Source of the DNA: Symbiodinium natans
Lineage: Eukaryota > Sar > Dinophyceae > Suessiales > Symbiodiniaceae
Direction of reading: 5' to 3'
DNA length: 64,000 nt
Assembly: GCA_905221605.1 (NCBI GenBank)
Contig: CAJNDS010000990.1
Coordinates: 381,235-445,234, forward strand
This document shows, piece after piece, positions 1-11,284 of the stretch. Below the pieces are notes generated by a model. It worked only from the letters and a program-made list of their open reading frames with translations. It ran no database searches and was not told where the DNA came from. The position numbers and the translations under genes were made by a program. Positions within the stretch are counted from its first letter, which is position 1; each line of letters opens with the position of its first letter.

Positions 1-182
1 GTGGGTGGGTGGGTGGGTGGGTGTGTGTGTGTGTGTGTGTGCGTGTGCGTGCGTAGGTGTGTGGGTGTGTGTGTACGTGTGTGTGCGTGCGTGCGTGCGT
101 GCGTGTGTGCGTGCGTGGGCGTGCATGCGTGCGTGTGGGTGTGTGTGTATCTATGTTTACATATATATATATGTATACACAC
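1..182. repeat. GT/GTGC microsatellite with AT/CA tail
   Basis: Alternating GTGGGT, GTGT and GTGC units pass into TATATA and CACA. The cysteine/valine-rich open frames here are products of the repeat, not genes. Confidence 0.95.
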
Positions 183-373
183 ACATACATACATGTAAAA
201 CTAGAGAAGATACAAAGAACATGTAATACAATACACCACAAGACAATACACTACAACATCCCATCACATGATACCGCATGAAAAAATATGGTCACCGAGG
301 ATTGAGGGTCCAGGGCGAAGGGTCTGGGGCTCAGGGCACTGGTGGCATACACAGGGCTGAGGGTTCAGGATAC

Positions 374-432
374 CGCGCGGGCCTTTCGTCGAGTGCGACA
401 GCAGTGCCACGCGAGGATCTTCCCCAACCAGC
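374..432 (-). CDS. pta: pta exon 12 (last in window)
   Basis: Acceptor ATCCAG before the exon, donor GTATCC after it. It reads LVGEDPRVALLSHSTKGPR, the strongly conserved phosphotransacetylase segment around the S-x-ST-K-G motif. It starts by completing a lysine codon split by the GC donor of the previous exon, and it ends in phase 1. Confidence 0.85.
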
Positions 433-3400
433 CTGGATGCTCACGAGATGCTTGTCATGGGGGCGGGGGCGTTCTGCATCACCATCCTCGTCATCAACCA
501 CCAACCACCAACCACCAACCACCAACCATCAACCAGCAATCATCATTCCACATGATAAAGGCTCCAAGCCCTCCTTGAAAGCCCGCAGCCCCGAAAGAAC
601 CCCGAAGCCCCGAAGCCCAAAGCAATGGCGATGTCCACACACAGGCTCCGGCTCGAAGCTATGCCTCCAACCCGGAAGCTCGAAGTGAACAGAATCCCCC
701 GCCCGGCTTGAAAACTCCTGCCGTAGTAAAAACTCCCCGAACCCTCAACCCTAGAGCAAGAAACCCGAGTTCCTGATGACAGACCTCAGATGAGGGGGGG
801 GGGGAGTCCTATAGTAAGGCGTAGACTCGGCTCGGGTTTTGGGTAGGCGGGTAAACCCACTTGGGGAAATATCCGTATGGGCCACGCGACTGGTCGCTGA
901 CAAGTACCCGCCACGTCACCCTAGAAACAGACCCCCCCCAACACGCAAGGAGGCCCCTTCAAGGGGCTTCTGATCACCCGCACGCCAAACCCGAGATCCA
1001 GATCCTTCGAGCAGGGCCTTCCTCATAGCCTCAAAAGAAGCTCTACACAAGTCGGGGCGCACGCCTGGGTGCTTTTGGCACCAGCGCGCCGCCCATGAGA
1101 CACCTCAAACCCCAAACCCCAAACCCAAAAGCCTAAACCCTAAGCCCTAAACCCTAAACCCTAAACCCTAAACCCTTCGAGAATTGGGGCTCCCAGCTTC
1201 CGGTGGCACTCCGCTGTTGCCATTGCGATGTCCTTTGGGCTTAGAGGTTGCGGACTTGAGGTTTAGGGCTTCGACAGACTTAGGGTTTAGGGTTTAGGGT
1301 TTGGGGCTTCGGGGTTTCGGGTTTAGGGTTTATGGTTTAGGGTTTAGGGTTTAGCCAACGGCTTCGATTACAGGGACTGTTTTTTCGCGTTTTAACGAAG
1401 GTCAGCCAGAACAGCAGGTTCCTTGCACTTGTCATGTCAATGTGGCAGGCGTGTCTTTTCCTATCATGCTACTACTAGCTCTGTGCGTTTCTCCTTGTAT
1501 GTTCTGCCACTTGTCAATGCCTTGATTTTGACGCCGTGATGGGCCATCGTTTCCTTTTGATCATGGCTGGCGTTTGCTTTGCAGACTGACATTGGGACGT
1601 TCCCCTTAATAGGGATTGCAATAGGGGGGGTACGAGAATTCCCATTCAGGACTGTCAGTATACGGGGGGAACATCCCAAGACTGACACATTGTGCCGAAT
1701 AATGTCGAGGGTTTGGGTTTTGGGGGTTATGGTGCAGGGACCGATGTGAGACTTGAGAGGACTATAAAATCCAAACTTCTCAAGATGAAGCTGCCACATT
1801 TAGGTTGTTGGGCCTCGGGTTTATGCATTCATTTGCTTCTGTATATATTAAGTGTTTTTTGTTTTTTTGGGGGGAGGTTGGAGTTTTACAGTCCTAGAGT
1901 TTGAGTGGGGTACAGGTTTTGGGGTTACGGGGTTGAGGGTCGCGGGTTGGAACTTAGCTGAAGCCCCCTGAAACGCTCCCAAAACCCCAAAACCCCATAA
2001 CCGTTAAGCCCGAAATTCTAAAGCCTCAAACCATAAACCCTCAACCCTCAACCCTAAACTCGAAACTACAAACCCCAAACCCCAAAGCCTAAACCCAAAA
2101 CCCAAACCCTTCTTGAAAACCCCACCGGTGCCAGCAAAGTACTGCCAGCTGCTCGGCCGAGGGGTTCCTATGCTGGGGAGGGGGGCTTTTGGAGAGAGCC
2201 GAAGGGTTTGGGGTTTAGGGTTGAGGGTTTAGGGTTTAGGGTTTAGGGTTTAGGGTTTAGGAGTTTGGGGTTTAGGGTTTAGGGTTAGGGTTTAGGGTTT
2301 AGGGTTTAGGGTTCAAGGTCGAGGGCCCAGCAGTGCCCAGCAGTTGTGTTGGGTTTCAGGTTCCGAGGTTAGGGTATACATCCTACACCCTACACCCTTG
2401 ACCCTAAACCCTAAACCCTAAACCCTAAACCCTAAACCCTAAACCCTTCGACACAGGGCTCAGAGGCGTGGGACTCGTGGGTTCACAGGTTTTGGTGTCT
2501 TGAGAGATTTGGGTCGAGGGTTCTAACCCTCAACCCTAAACCCGAAACCCTACACACTGAACCTGTAGGGGTCTGGGGATAGCATTTGAAACATAAATTT
2601 CTATTCCTCATTGAGCTTAAAGTACCCTGTTACCCCACTATGACACAGGTTCAGGGTGACCCTAAACCCTCAACCCTAAACCCCCAAACCCTAACCCTAC
2701 ACCCTGAACCTTTAGGGGTCTAGGGTTCAGGGCTTGAGGCTCTTCAGGCGAAAATTTGGGGCTCAGGGCCTAGCGCTTTCATGTTCGACCCCAGGGGCTG
2801 CACCGCGGCGCAGTCTGCAAAGGACAGTACCTGGCGTGGCTGCTTACTGAGCCCCTGGTTTAGGGTTTAGGGTTTAGGGTTTAGGGTTTAGGGTTTAGGG
2901 TTTAGGGTTTAGGGTTTAGGTGGCTTCGGGGAATCTAGAAGCCGTCAAGCCGACAAACCGCTACAGAAGTAGACCGAAGCAGACAAACCACTCTTGCGAC
3001 CGGGGGCTTGGGGAAAGGGAGGAGTTTACCAAACCCCTAAACCCCTAAACCCCTAAACCCCTAAACCCCTAAACCCCTAAACCCCTAAACCCCTAAACCC
3101 CTAAACCCCTAAACCCCTAAACCCTACGGTAGGGTTTGGGGCTTCGAGTACTCCGCTGGCGTTCTTGCCTCTGCAGTATGGCCTTTCGGATGAGAAAATT
3201 GGCTTCAGGGTTCTCGGTGCTCCGTTTTAGCTCCAACCCCAAAGCTAAAAACCCTGGGGACTCAAGGGAGTTTTTGGAGGGCGGGGGGTTCGGGACTCTT
3301 GCGGAGGTTGGGGGGGGGGGGAATTGGACAACTTTACAAGATGTTCAAGATCTCTAAAACCCTAGACCCTAAAACCTAAAACCCTAAAACCCTAGAAACC

Positions 3401-5719
3401 CTGGAACCCTAGAAACCCTAAACACTAAACACCCTAAAACCCCAAATCAGTGCCAACGCATGGGGGATGGCCCTTAAGACCCTCTGAAAGAATATTCCTG
3501 AATATGATCCTCTTAAACCCTATAAGGGAAAATACAAGGCTTAGGGTTTAGGGTTTAGGGTTTAGGGTTTAGGGTTTAGGGTTTAGGGTTTAGGGTTTAG
3601 GGTTTAGGGTTTAGGGTTTAGGGTTTAGGGTTTAGGGTTTAGGGTTTAGGTTTTAAGGTTTAGGGTTTAGGGTTTAGGGTTTAGGGTTTATCCCAAGAAC
3701 CTACCTGCCTAGGCCGTTGGGAGCCCAACCCCCCGTAGGGATGCCTTGTCTTCAAACACCATGAGCCTCAGCTTGGCAAAAGGCTTCGCTGTGGAGATTC
3801 GCGGGCTTCGGGCTTTTGATTAGGCTTCAGAATTGTTTAGGGGTTTAGGGTTTAGGTTTCAGGGTTTAGGCCTTAGGGATTCGGGATTTTGAACTCGGCA
3901 TTTCGGGCTTTAGGGTGTTGGGGTTTAAGGACTTGAGGATTTGGGTTTAAGGTTTGGGTTTCAGGGTCCATGGTGTGGGGTTTCATGGTCCGTGGGGTGC
4001 AGGCTTGGGGTTGCAGGGCTTACGGTTTAGGCGTCAGGGTGGAAGGGTTGAGGGTGTAAAGATGCTTAGGAGCATCCTCAGTGTGCTGCAACAGTGAACC
4101 TCACATCAAAAAACCGAAAAAAGGAATAGCCCCAAACCATCGAAACCTCTATTGCTCAAGTGCTCTTGGGCCACTCTAAACCGAAACCCCTTTGGATGTT
4201 TTTCCGCATCCTAACTCCAGCACTGCCACGGCCGATAGGGCATACAAGAACTTAGCCCGTGCAGGGTTAGGGTTCAGGGTTTAACATAGGGTTTAGGCTT
4301 TAGGGTCTAGGATTTTGGGCAAACGCTCACGGCCCCTGGATCTCGAGACCTGGCACACCCTGCGTCTAGCCCCTGCGCGTCACACAGCCCAGGAGCATGG
4401 TTGTCGAGACGGTCCGCAGTCCCTCCTAGCCAAAGGGGGACTTCATGACCCATGGAACTTCTGGATAGGCTAAACCCTGCAACCCCAATCCTTAATCATC
4501 CCAAACCCCAAACCCGAAAACTCCCCACCCCCCAGGACCCAGGTGCCCCTTCAAACCCCTAACTGCTTGTCTCTTATGCCCCAGTCAGGCACTATTTTGG
4601 TTTTAGGGGTGGGGGGGTTTAGGGCGCTTAGGGACTACCGAGGAAAGCCTAAGCGTCTTTGAGGCTCTTTGGCCTGTCCTCGTAGCCCTGAGTCCGACCT
4701 CTGCATGGGGAGGGGAGGGTTCCAGCGCGCACTTGATGGGTAATTCAATTGGAAGCTTTGCACGTGCAAGAAATCCTTCCCCCACCCCAACCTCACAATG
4801 CAAAGACCCTCACCATCATCAACATCCGGCCCGAAACCCTGCAGCCTGAGCGGTGGAGGGTTTAGGGTTTCAGGCTTAGGGCGGCCTTACAGCGAGCTCG
4901 GCTGCGTGCCTGTGGTCCGATGACGTGGATAGCGGCACGCAACACGTCAGCAGTGGAAGCGATGGAGCCTGGTCTCGTGTCTGTTTGGCTATACCAACTG
5001 TCTTGCCGCAACCTGCAGCATGCAGAGGAAGTCGTGTCTTTCCAGACAAGTTGTGGCCGAACCGCTGAACCCTAAGCAACTATGCCTTGTAACTTCATCC
5101 CGCTCAACCAACACCCTGAATCCCTAAACCCACACCTGACAACCAATCCACCGAGGCCTGGGGCCGAAGGTGTCTGGGTTGCACAACGCAGGCACCCCAC
5201 CTCCCCCCCCAAACCCACCCCCACCCCTAGCTCCCCCTTCACCCCCCCCCCCCCACCCCCCGAGCTCCCCCACCCCCAGCGCCCCGCCCCACCCGCGCCC
5301 TCTCCGGTTGGGGCTGCCTCGTTGCAAAACCTAAGGCCAAGGCGAATCGCATATCGTGAAAATTCAAACATTAACCCCTAAACCCTAAAACTCCCCGAGC
5401 TGAGACCCGCCTAAACCCTAAACTCCAAAAACCGCAACTCAGGCTCACACCCCCAAGCCTACGCACGACAAACTAAACCTTAAACATCCTTAAACACGCT
5501 TAAACACGAAACCCTAAACGTCCGTAACCCCAACCTTGATTGCCCTATCTCCGAAGCCCGCTATACACACCCTAAACCCTAAACCCAGATCTAGGGCTTC
5601 AGGTCCTACGAAGACTTTCCAACGAGCCTACTTATAGGGTTCAGAGCGTCAGCTCTTTTAATCATGGTCCCCTCTTTATCACGGAGCCCGATTTAGGCAG
5701 CCAGCAAGGGATAAGAATG

Positions 5720-5776
<57 letters not shown>

Positions 5777-8434
5777 CCGCCCTTGTGATAGTCTAGGATG
5801 TACAAGCTCAAACGTTATAGGCCTTAGGTCTCAGGGCTTGGGTTTTAAAGTTTGGAGTTTAGGGTTTAGGGCTAGGGCTTAAGGTTTAGGATTTAGGAAT
5901 CTAGGGTTCAGGTTCAGGCTCAAACTCTACATCCTTGCGGCGAAGGCGCCCGCCACCACGCAGTCGGCGGCGCCCGCGCGCAAGAGCGTGGCCGCGTAGT
6001 ACAGTGGCGCCTTGGCCAGCCACGCCTTGGCTGGGAGGGCGTCAAGGAGGTTGTTCGGGTTTGGGGGGTGCAGGGTTTAGGGTTTAGGGTTTAAGGTTTG
6101 CGGATTAGGGTTTAGGGGTTAGGGTTTAGGGTTTAGGGCTTGTGTTTACGCTTGAGTTTGGTTTCTGTACGAGATGATGAAACCGCAACAAGATTGGCAT
6201 ACTTCGACATGTGTATAACAGTGCCCAATTACGTGGAATGCTTGTGTTACTTTTGAATGTTTGTATCTGGCTTTAACAATGATCCAAATGCAACTCATTA
6301 ATCGTTCGATATGTTCACTTGGATTATCTTCAAGACCCAAAGATGTTAAATGCTATGGGGCGTTAAGGGTTTTGGGGTAGCCCCCTACATGATCCTGCCA
6401 CAGATCTATGTGAGCTTGGGAAGTTGAGAGTGGAAAGAGGGTTTGGGGCTAAGGAGTTTTGGGAGTCTATGGGGCTTAGGGCGAGAGAGTTTAAGCTTGA
6501 AGTCCTAAACCCTAATCCCTAAACCCCAAACCCGGAAACTCCAACAAAAAGCCTGACAACACCCTGAAACCTGAAACCCCTACCCTAAACCCCAAGAGCG
6601 GAAACTCCTAAACCCTAAGCCCTAAAGCTTAAAACCCCAAACCCTAAACAAAAAACCCGGAAACTCCAACAAAAAGCCTGATTAGACCCAAGAGTAACCT
6701 AGGAAACGAAAGGGTACCATGTTAGGTTTAAAGGGAACCTATACCCTAAAAAAAGGGAATAAGGGCCTACACTGGGCCTTAGTAGCCCTAAACCCTAAAC
6801 CCTAAACCCGAAACCGAAACCCTAAACCCTAAACCCTAAACCCTGAAACCCGATTTCCGCTCCCGTGCCTTGGCCTCCTCTGGGGGGATGCCTTGGCCTT
6901 GGGCTCAGGCTCTGTTTAGGGCTTTAGGGTTTTAGGGGTCCAGGGTTTAGGGTTTAGGGTTTGGGGTTTAGGGTTTAGGGTTTCGGGCTTAGGGTTCCTA
7001 AACCCCAAATCCTTAACCCTAAGCCCTAAATCCTAAAGATTGGACTCCAAGCCGTGCAAGTACAAGACGGAGATCTCAAGGATCAGGGTCCAGTAGGCTC
7101 AGGGGTTGTGGGCCTTGCAAACTGCGAGTTAGGATTTAAGGCTGTAGCCCTAAATGCTAAACCGCAATAAAGACACGCGTTCTGGAGCCGAGTCGCGGGT
7201 CAGACGCGGCTGCAACGTTGCAGCCAACGTTTCCAGACCTCGACCGCAAGGTTTAGGGTTCAGGGTTTATAGGGTTTAGGGTATAGGGTTTAGGGTTTAG
7301 GGTTTAGGGTTGAGGGCTTAGGGTTTAGGGTTTAGGGTTTAGGGTTTGTCATGATGATGGTACAGTACACTGAAGCACCCAGCATCCTATCAAGAGAGCG
7401 CAAGAAGCTACCGGGAGGCCGGAGAACCTTGAAAAAGCAATCTGCTGCGTTTTGGCGCGCGCGGGGGGAACATCAACCCCTATGCCCCAAACCCTCAACC
7501 CTGAACCCTGAACCCAAACCCTTCAAACCCCTAACCGCAAACCCGAAGCCCAACCCCTTCAACCCCTAAACCCTAAACCCTTCAACCCCCCGAACCCTAA
7601 ACCCTAAACCCTAAACCCTAAACCCTAAGCCCTAAGCCCTAAGCCCTAAACCCTAAACCCTAAACCTAACCCGCTCGGGCCAGGCGGCGGCTGTCGCGGC
7701 TGGGGACGAGGACTTCGACGCCGGCGGGCACGTCCGAGGCCTGCGTCTTGGCCCCCCAACGGGTTTTAGGATTTAGGGTTTAGGGTTTAGGGTTTAGGGC
7801 TTAGGGTTTTAGGTTTGGGGTTTAGGGATAACAAAGGGAACTCTCTTTTGGGGGGCTTAGGTTTTGGGGTTAGTTAGTTTGGGATTCCGGTTTCGGGGTC
7901 AAGGGCTCACCACACCAGAAACACCCAAACCCCAAAAAATGGTTTTGGGTGAAGGGGGTTGAAGGGTTGATGGGTTGATGGATCGAAGTTGAAGGGTTGA
8001 TGGGTTGATGGATTGAAGGGTCGAAGGTGGTTGAACTACGAGCCATGAGGACACTCCGATCCTGCACACCTTAGAGGTTTCAAGGCCAAGTAATGAGCCC
8101 AGGCAAGCTCCCGCTGCAGCAAACTCCCCGACCCACGACCCCAAAGCGCGACCCAGCCTGAGCACCGAAACAGCTAGCAGCTCTCCATCTGGTCCACACC
8201 AAAGTTCTGCGTTAAGGATTCAGGATTGGGATGTTCCCCCTTGTACTACCAGCCCTTAAAAGGGGTTCTAGTACCCCCCTAGTAGAATCCATGGTAATGT
8301 AAGCCTAAACCTGAGCTGCCATCGCCTTGAGATCGCCCGAGTCGATCAGAACCGGGGCCGCCAACTTCTCGCTCGAAAGGATGCGCGCGCACTCGCGGAC
8401 GCGGGGATCCTCTTGGGACTCCAGGGCGTCGGGG
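374..8434 (-). CDS. pta: phosphate acetyltransferase, split gene, 3' end beyond the window
   Basis: This gene encodes an enzyme of the phosphate acetyl/butyryl transferase family, which interconverts acetyl-CoA plus phosphate with acetyl phosphate plus CoA. I rebuilt it from 12 minus-strand exons (listed separately) whose joins all keep reading phase. In order they give family-typical motifs: LPD-like DALESQEDPRVRECARIL, GVEVLVP, APLYYAATLLRAGAADCVVAG, STADVLRAAIHVIGPQ, LRTVSTTMLL, VLSFADCAAVQP, NPSAEQLADIA and EDPRVALLSHSTKGPRG. About 208 residues are visible; the last third of the domain lies past the left edge. Six introns are GT-AG and five GC-AG, filled with TTTAGGG/CCCTAAA-type sequence. 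The true 5' end, any targeting peptide and the compartment are not established; an exon near 8.6 kb may be upstream. Such genes are common in bacteria and patchy in protists. Confidence 0.85.
1135..1355. repeat. CCCTAAA and TTTAGGG tracts flanking pta exon 11
   Basis: CCCTAAA units at 1135-1175 and TTTAGGG-like units at 1258-1355 point away from the exon on both sides. Variants such as TTGGGG and TTCGGG are interspersed. Confidence 0.9.
1198..1232 (-). CDS. pta: pta exon 11
   Basis: 35 bp reading DIAMATAECHRK, continuing ...EQLA from exon 10 exactly as in the family (QLADIA). Acceptor CCAAAG, donor GCTGGG (GC type). It is flanked on the plus strand by CCCTAAA repeats on the left and TTTAGGG on the right. 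Confidence 0.8.
1592..1679. mobile_element. MITE copy 1 with perfect 8-bp target duplication
   Basis: An inverted-repeat element starting TTGGGACGTTCCCC and ending GGGGGGAACATCCCAA. It is flanked by GACTGACA at 1584-1591 and again at 1680-1687, a perfect 8-bp target-site duplication. Part of the left arm is missing compared with other copies. It lies inside a pta intron and has no coding capacity. Confidence 0.85.
2143..2167 (-). CDS. pta: pta exon 10 (25-bp microexon)
   Basis: A 25-bp microexon reading NPSAEQLA between acceptor AGCATAG and donor GTACTT. It joins exons 9 and 11 in phase. No gene finder would find it without the family motif. Confidence 0.8.
2205..2450. repeat. TTTAGGG tract, then CCCTAAA tract
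   Basis: TTTAGGG-like units at 2207-2315 and CCCTAAA units at 2398-2450, within a pta intron. Confidence 0.9.
2790..2830 (-). CDS. pta: pta exon 9
   Basis: 41 bp reading VLSFADCAAVQPLG, the family FADC motif. Acceptor CGCCAG, donor GTCGAA. Confidence 0.85.
2858..2921 (+). repeat. TTTAGGG array, about 9 units
   Basis: Nearly perfect tandem 7-mers just upstream (gene sense) of pta exon 9. Confidence 0.95.
3029..3126 (-). repeat. TTTAGGGG 8-mer array, about 11 units
   Basis: Tandem CCCCTAAA on the plus strand. Unlike its neighbours the unit is 8 bp, so this tract was expanded locally from a variant unit. Confidence 0.95.
3541..3692 (+). repeat. TTTAGGG array, about 20 units
   Basis: One of the longest nearly perfect 7-mer arrays in the window, interrupted once by TTTTAAGG. 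Within the pta intron downstream of exon 8. Confidence 0.95.
3745..3771 (-). CDS. pta: pta exon 8 (27-bp microexon)
   Basis: 27 bp, exactly nine codons, reading LRLMVFEDK. Acceptor TGCCAAG, donor GCATCC (GC type). It supplies the short linker between the VSTTMLL and FADC motifs, and phase is kept on both sides. Confidence 0.7.
4384..4425 (-). CDS. pta: pta exon 7
   Basis: 42 bp reading EGLRTVSTTMLLGC, matching the family's VSS-x-F/M-L-M segment. Acceptor GGCTAG, donor GTGACG. Confidence 0.8.
4910..4968 (-). CDS. pta: pta exon 6
   Basis: 59 bp reading SIASTADVLRAAIHVIGPQ, a near-consensus phosphotransacetylase motif. Acceptor AGACCAG. The donor is GCACGC (GC type); a GTAAGG sits 20 bases further but would break phase with exon 7. 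Confidence 0.85.
5721..5776. repeat. (AG)n microsatellite
   Basis: An AG dinucleotide run of roughly 55 bp inside a pta intron. Confidence 0.95.
5950..6030 (-). CDS. pta: pta exon 5
   Basis: 81 bp reading KAWLAKAPLYYAATLL and then RAGAADCVVA, matching the family's YYAxxLVxxGxADgxVaG. The polypyrimidine acceptor is CCTCCCAG and the donor GCGCCT (GC type). The open frame runs on to a stop just downstream, but the GC donor alone gives the expected join VVAG-SIASTADV. Confidence 0.85.
6850..6877 (-). CDS. pta: pta exon 4
   Basis: 28 bp reading EAKARERKS between acceptor CCCCCAGAG and donor GTTTCAGGG. An acceptor two bases earlier is possible. It matches the family's eEA(K/R)xxL region before the LYYAA motif. 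Confidence 0.6.
7206..7238 (-). CDS. pta: pta exon 3 (tentative)
   Basis: 33 bp reading VWKRWLQRCSR. Acceptor GGTCGAG, donor GTCTGA. Phase fits on both sides, but the residues are not diagnostic, so an alternative exon here is possible. Confidence 0.45.
7675..7746 (-). CDS. pta: pta exon 2
   Basis: 72 bp of almost purely G/C-ending codons reading TQASDVPAGVEVLVPSRDS. It corresponds to the family's gveivdP-x-s segment. Acceptor GGCCAAG. The donor GCGGGT (GC) keeps phase; a GT four bases later is the alternative. On the plus strand CCCTAAA lies to the left and TTTAGGG to the right. Confidence 0.75.
8226..8290. mobile_element. MITE copy 2, right arm lost
   Basis: Starts TTGGGATGTTCCCCC and keeps the central GGTTCTAGTACCCCC segment but lacks the right arm. 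It lies in the first recognised pta intron, 20 bases from the donor. Confidence 0.7.
8311..8434 (-). CDS. pta: pta exon 1 (first recognised)
   Basis: 124 bp reading PDALESQEDPRVRECAR and on through SSEKLAAPVLIDSGD. This is the N-terminal LPEgxDpRvlxAA...pvLlG region of the family. Acceptor CTGAAG, donor GTTTAGGC. A truncated inverted-repeat element (8226-8290) lies 20 bases into the following intron. At least one exon must precede, because it starts mid-codon. Confidence 0.85.
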
Positions 8435-9170
8435 CTTCAGGGCTTCGGTTCGAGGAGGGCTTCGGTAGCCCTGGAAGTCTCCCCCACATGCTCAACACCA
8501 ACGGCCTTCAGCTTTGCAACAGAAACCGCAGATGGAGAAACAAAAGAAAATGAGAACTCCGCATGCTGCCCTCGCCTGAGCTTCTGGCAGCAGCACGCGC
8601 GCAAGCGCCTCGCCGGAAGAAGCAGGAGCACAGGGAGTTCAGGATTTGCAGGTTTGGAGGTTCCTAAGGCCTAAATGGCACCTCTAACCTTCATCTTGCA
8701 GGAGTTGGGCTCTGCGACTCTCAAGGACTCTTGCTTGCAGCTCACAGCTTCTGTGGGAAGTTGTCAGGCGAGCTCGCCCTCTATCCCTCCAAAATGGAAG
8801 GCCGTCCTACAGCCCCAAAGCCTAGTGGTCAAAAGGTGGAGGTCACAAGGTGGATTGCCGAATCCCCAAACCCTGAGCATAGGGTTAGCCTTCAGTTCTC
8901 GGTAATTCAACGGTCAATTTTATCATAGCTACCCGAGTTGAAGAAATCGCTTCTTTTTTGATTCAGGGTTTGGGGTGTAGGCTTGGGGCTTTGGATTGAG
9001 GATGCAGGGTTTGTCCTGAGGTTTTGAGGTTTTTCTTGCCTCGGAATCCCAAGCAAACCCTCAACCCTGAACCCTAAACCCTAACAAATTCTTGAACCCC
9101 TAAGCGTGGTAGCAAGGGTAGAAGAAGCACTTCCCCTAAACCCCAAAGACCCCTGCAGACTTTGATCTGG
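8435..9170. other. probable upstream part of the pta locus
   Basis: Holds one fair minus-strand exon candidate at about 8560-8608 (ALARVLLPEAQ, acceptor GGCGAG). It resembles residues expected just before the acetyltransferase core but does not match exon 1 in phase. Otherwise AT/GC-mixed sequence with weak repeat tracts. Confidence 0.4.
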
Positions 9171-9175
9171 CTTCC

Positions 9176-9218
9176 CCTGGCGCGCGAAACCGATGGGGGC
9201 CACCATGTGGCGGCCCAA
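9176..9218 (-). CDS. candidate exon, unknown gene
   Basis: Acceptor GTTTCAG. Reads LGRHMVAPIGFARQ. The donor is unclear. Weak evidence. Confidence 0.3.
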
Positions 9219-11204
9219 CTGAAACGGTCCCCTACAAGCCCTCAACTCACGATGACTCCCACGGGACGGGATGAACGTTAGCGTCAACCATCCTCACCCT
9301 GAACCCTGACCCTCTGAGATTAGTTTCATGGCTCTGAATATGGTCCCTAACCTCCTTTGACGGGTTCTGATGCATGGAGCCGAAGCTAAGGGACCATGGA
9401 ACTACCCTTAGAAACCCCTAAATCCTAAGCCGTGTGCTCAGAGGTCGGTCTCGGGGAAGGCGACGCCACCAAGCAGGAGCGCGGTAGTCAAGCCCCCAAA
9501 AGCCTTCGGTTCTTCGGGGATCCCTAGTGCCGAAACTCCCCCAAAGCACAAAAGCCCTAAACCCTAAACCCGAGACCCTAAACCCGAAACCCTAAACACG
9601 CAAACTTGAACCCCTGAACTCGAATCCTTGTGTTTGGGTTCCTGCCCGGACCTTGGCACCCGTGTGCTTGTTGTGGAACGCGTGATCTTTCCTGTGCTGC
9701 AGTTCAGGCTAGGGTGTGTTGGGGTTTGTGGTTTAGGGTTTAGGATTTAGGGTTTAGGGTTTAGGATTTAGGGTATGATTAGTGAAGCACAATGGGTATA
9801 GAAAACAAACCGTCAAACCTATTTTCTAGACCCTTGACGGAGTAAGCAGTCAACCCTACTACTCTCTATGAATTCAGAACCCAGTAAACATTGACACCTC
9901 AACTTTACGCCCGAATCCCCGAAACCTTGTTCGAACCGCTTTGTCTTAGTTGGCACCATGTGGTTCAGGTCTTCGAGCTTCAGGCGTTAAAGACCTACGT
10001 GGGAAACGCATGTGTCGGTGCAAAAGGTTCGCACCTTGTTGACATAGCAGTACCTCAAGTAGTGCTGTGTCGGTGCTAGTTTTGTCGAATAGATAGGCTA
10101 GGTGTGTATTCGCCTCACGCGCTGCTTCTCACCTGCACTCAGCAAACGCACGCTGCCAAAACAAGCCATGCCTCTCATACCCAAAGAGGCTCAGGGTCGT
10201 GCACAGTGATGCACAGGGAATCGCCATGATCCGTGCCCAGAAGACCCGGTCTGCAGCATCACCCACAGCACAGGACCTGCCAAGGGTAGGGTGTGGGGTT
10301 TTCGGCCCCGGCAGGGAAAGGTTGTACCCCTTACCACCCCAATAACCAAAGCCAAATGATGGAGAAAAGAACTAAGGGCGTGGCAGAAATTCCTAGCCTC
10401 AAGTGCTGGCGATACTTTGGGGTTCAGGGCTTAAGAGGGGGGGTGCTGCATGTATAGTATGGCACGAAAGTTGTACATAATTACACCTAAGTATTGCCAA
10501 GCTGCCTTGCTGCTAGACCAGCTAGCGACAGCACCGTCATTTCGAAGGCGACGAGAAAGCGCTTTGCGATAGGATGAAACTTCCTGGGGAGGGGGCAGGG
10601 GGAGGGGGGGAAGGAGGAGGTAAGGGAGCTTAGGGGGTGTAAGTGTTTAGGACCACAGGCTTGCTAGTTCTGGACTCAGGAGTGCACTCCGAAGACTAAA
10701 AACCCAAACACAAAGCACCAACACCCTAATCTCAAGGCAGCAGCCCTTTCAAAACGATCGATGCTCTAATCCCCCCTACATACCCCTGTGCTGCATGTGC
10801 ATGTTCTGAAGCCCTGCACCCTAAACCCTTTCATCGACATAAGATGTTCAGAGGCCAATCAACCCGAGGAACTCGTTCGGGGCCAATGCCCCCGTCTTCC
10901 GCACCAGCCACTCTGCGCGGAAGATCATCCTGGGTGTTTCATGGTTTAAGCTGGAGGTTGTAGGGGTCTTGGGGTTAGGGTGTAGTGTTTGGGGTTTAAG
11001 CTAAACCCGATATGGAGATGTGCCGCCCACCCTACACCCTACCACGCTTCTGGTAGGGTTTGCCGACCCTTCGATGCGTTCTTTGGGGGGGACGGGAGGG
11101 GGGCACGGGAGGGGGGGTCTAGGGTTCGGGCATGTTAGGGTTCAAGGTTAAAGGTTTCGGGTTACAGAGTTTAAGAGGGCTGCTTAAGGGGTGATCACCG
11201 AAAC
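9219..11204. other. 2 kb without a confident gene
   Basis: Mostly non-repetitive sequence with TTTAGGG traces at 9724-9775 and several poly-G stretches at 10580-10640. A minus-strand open stretch at 9435-9520 can be read in two frames, and I could not choose between them. Confidence 0.5.
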
Positions 11205-11284
11205 CAGCCCAGCATCACCGGCGAGATGATGAAAGAGGCTCCACACGCGAGCACGAGAGCAGCAGTCGTGAAGCCGCGCGACAT
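11205..11284 (-). CDS. candidate first exon with hydrophobic segment
   Basis: An ATG at 11284 opens MSRGFTTAALVLACGASF followed by IISPVML and a GT donor (TG then GTTTCGG). It could be an N-terminal signal or membrane segment. An alternative frame (CVATGAAANVARLHDCC) is also open, so the reading is uncertain. Confidence 0.4.

Noticed and set aside
1-281. Cys/Val-rich frames at the left edge
   Set aside because: GT microsatellite translation.
5931-5950. Extension of pta exon 5 to a GTAGAG donor or in-frame stop
   Set aside because: The extension adds AFAARM between VVAG and STADV, which no family member needs; the GC donor at 5950 restores the motif.
8070-8157. Minus-strand exon-like frame LGRALGSWVGEFAAAGACLG with donor GTGTGC
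   Set aside because: It lies between pta exons 1 and 2, which already join in phase and match the family; its own phase fits neither neighbour. Possible alternative exon, not annotated.
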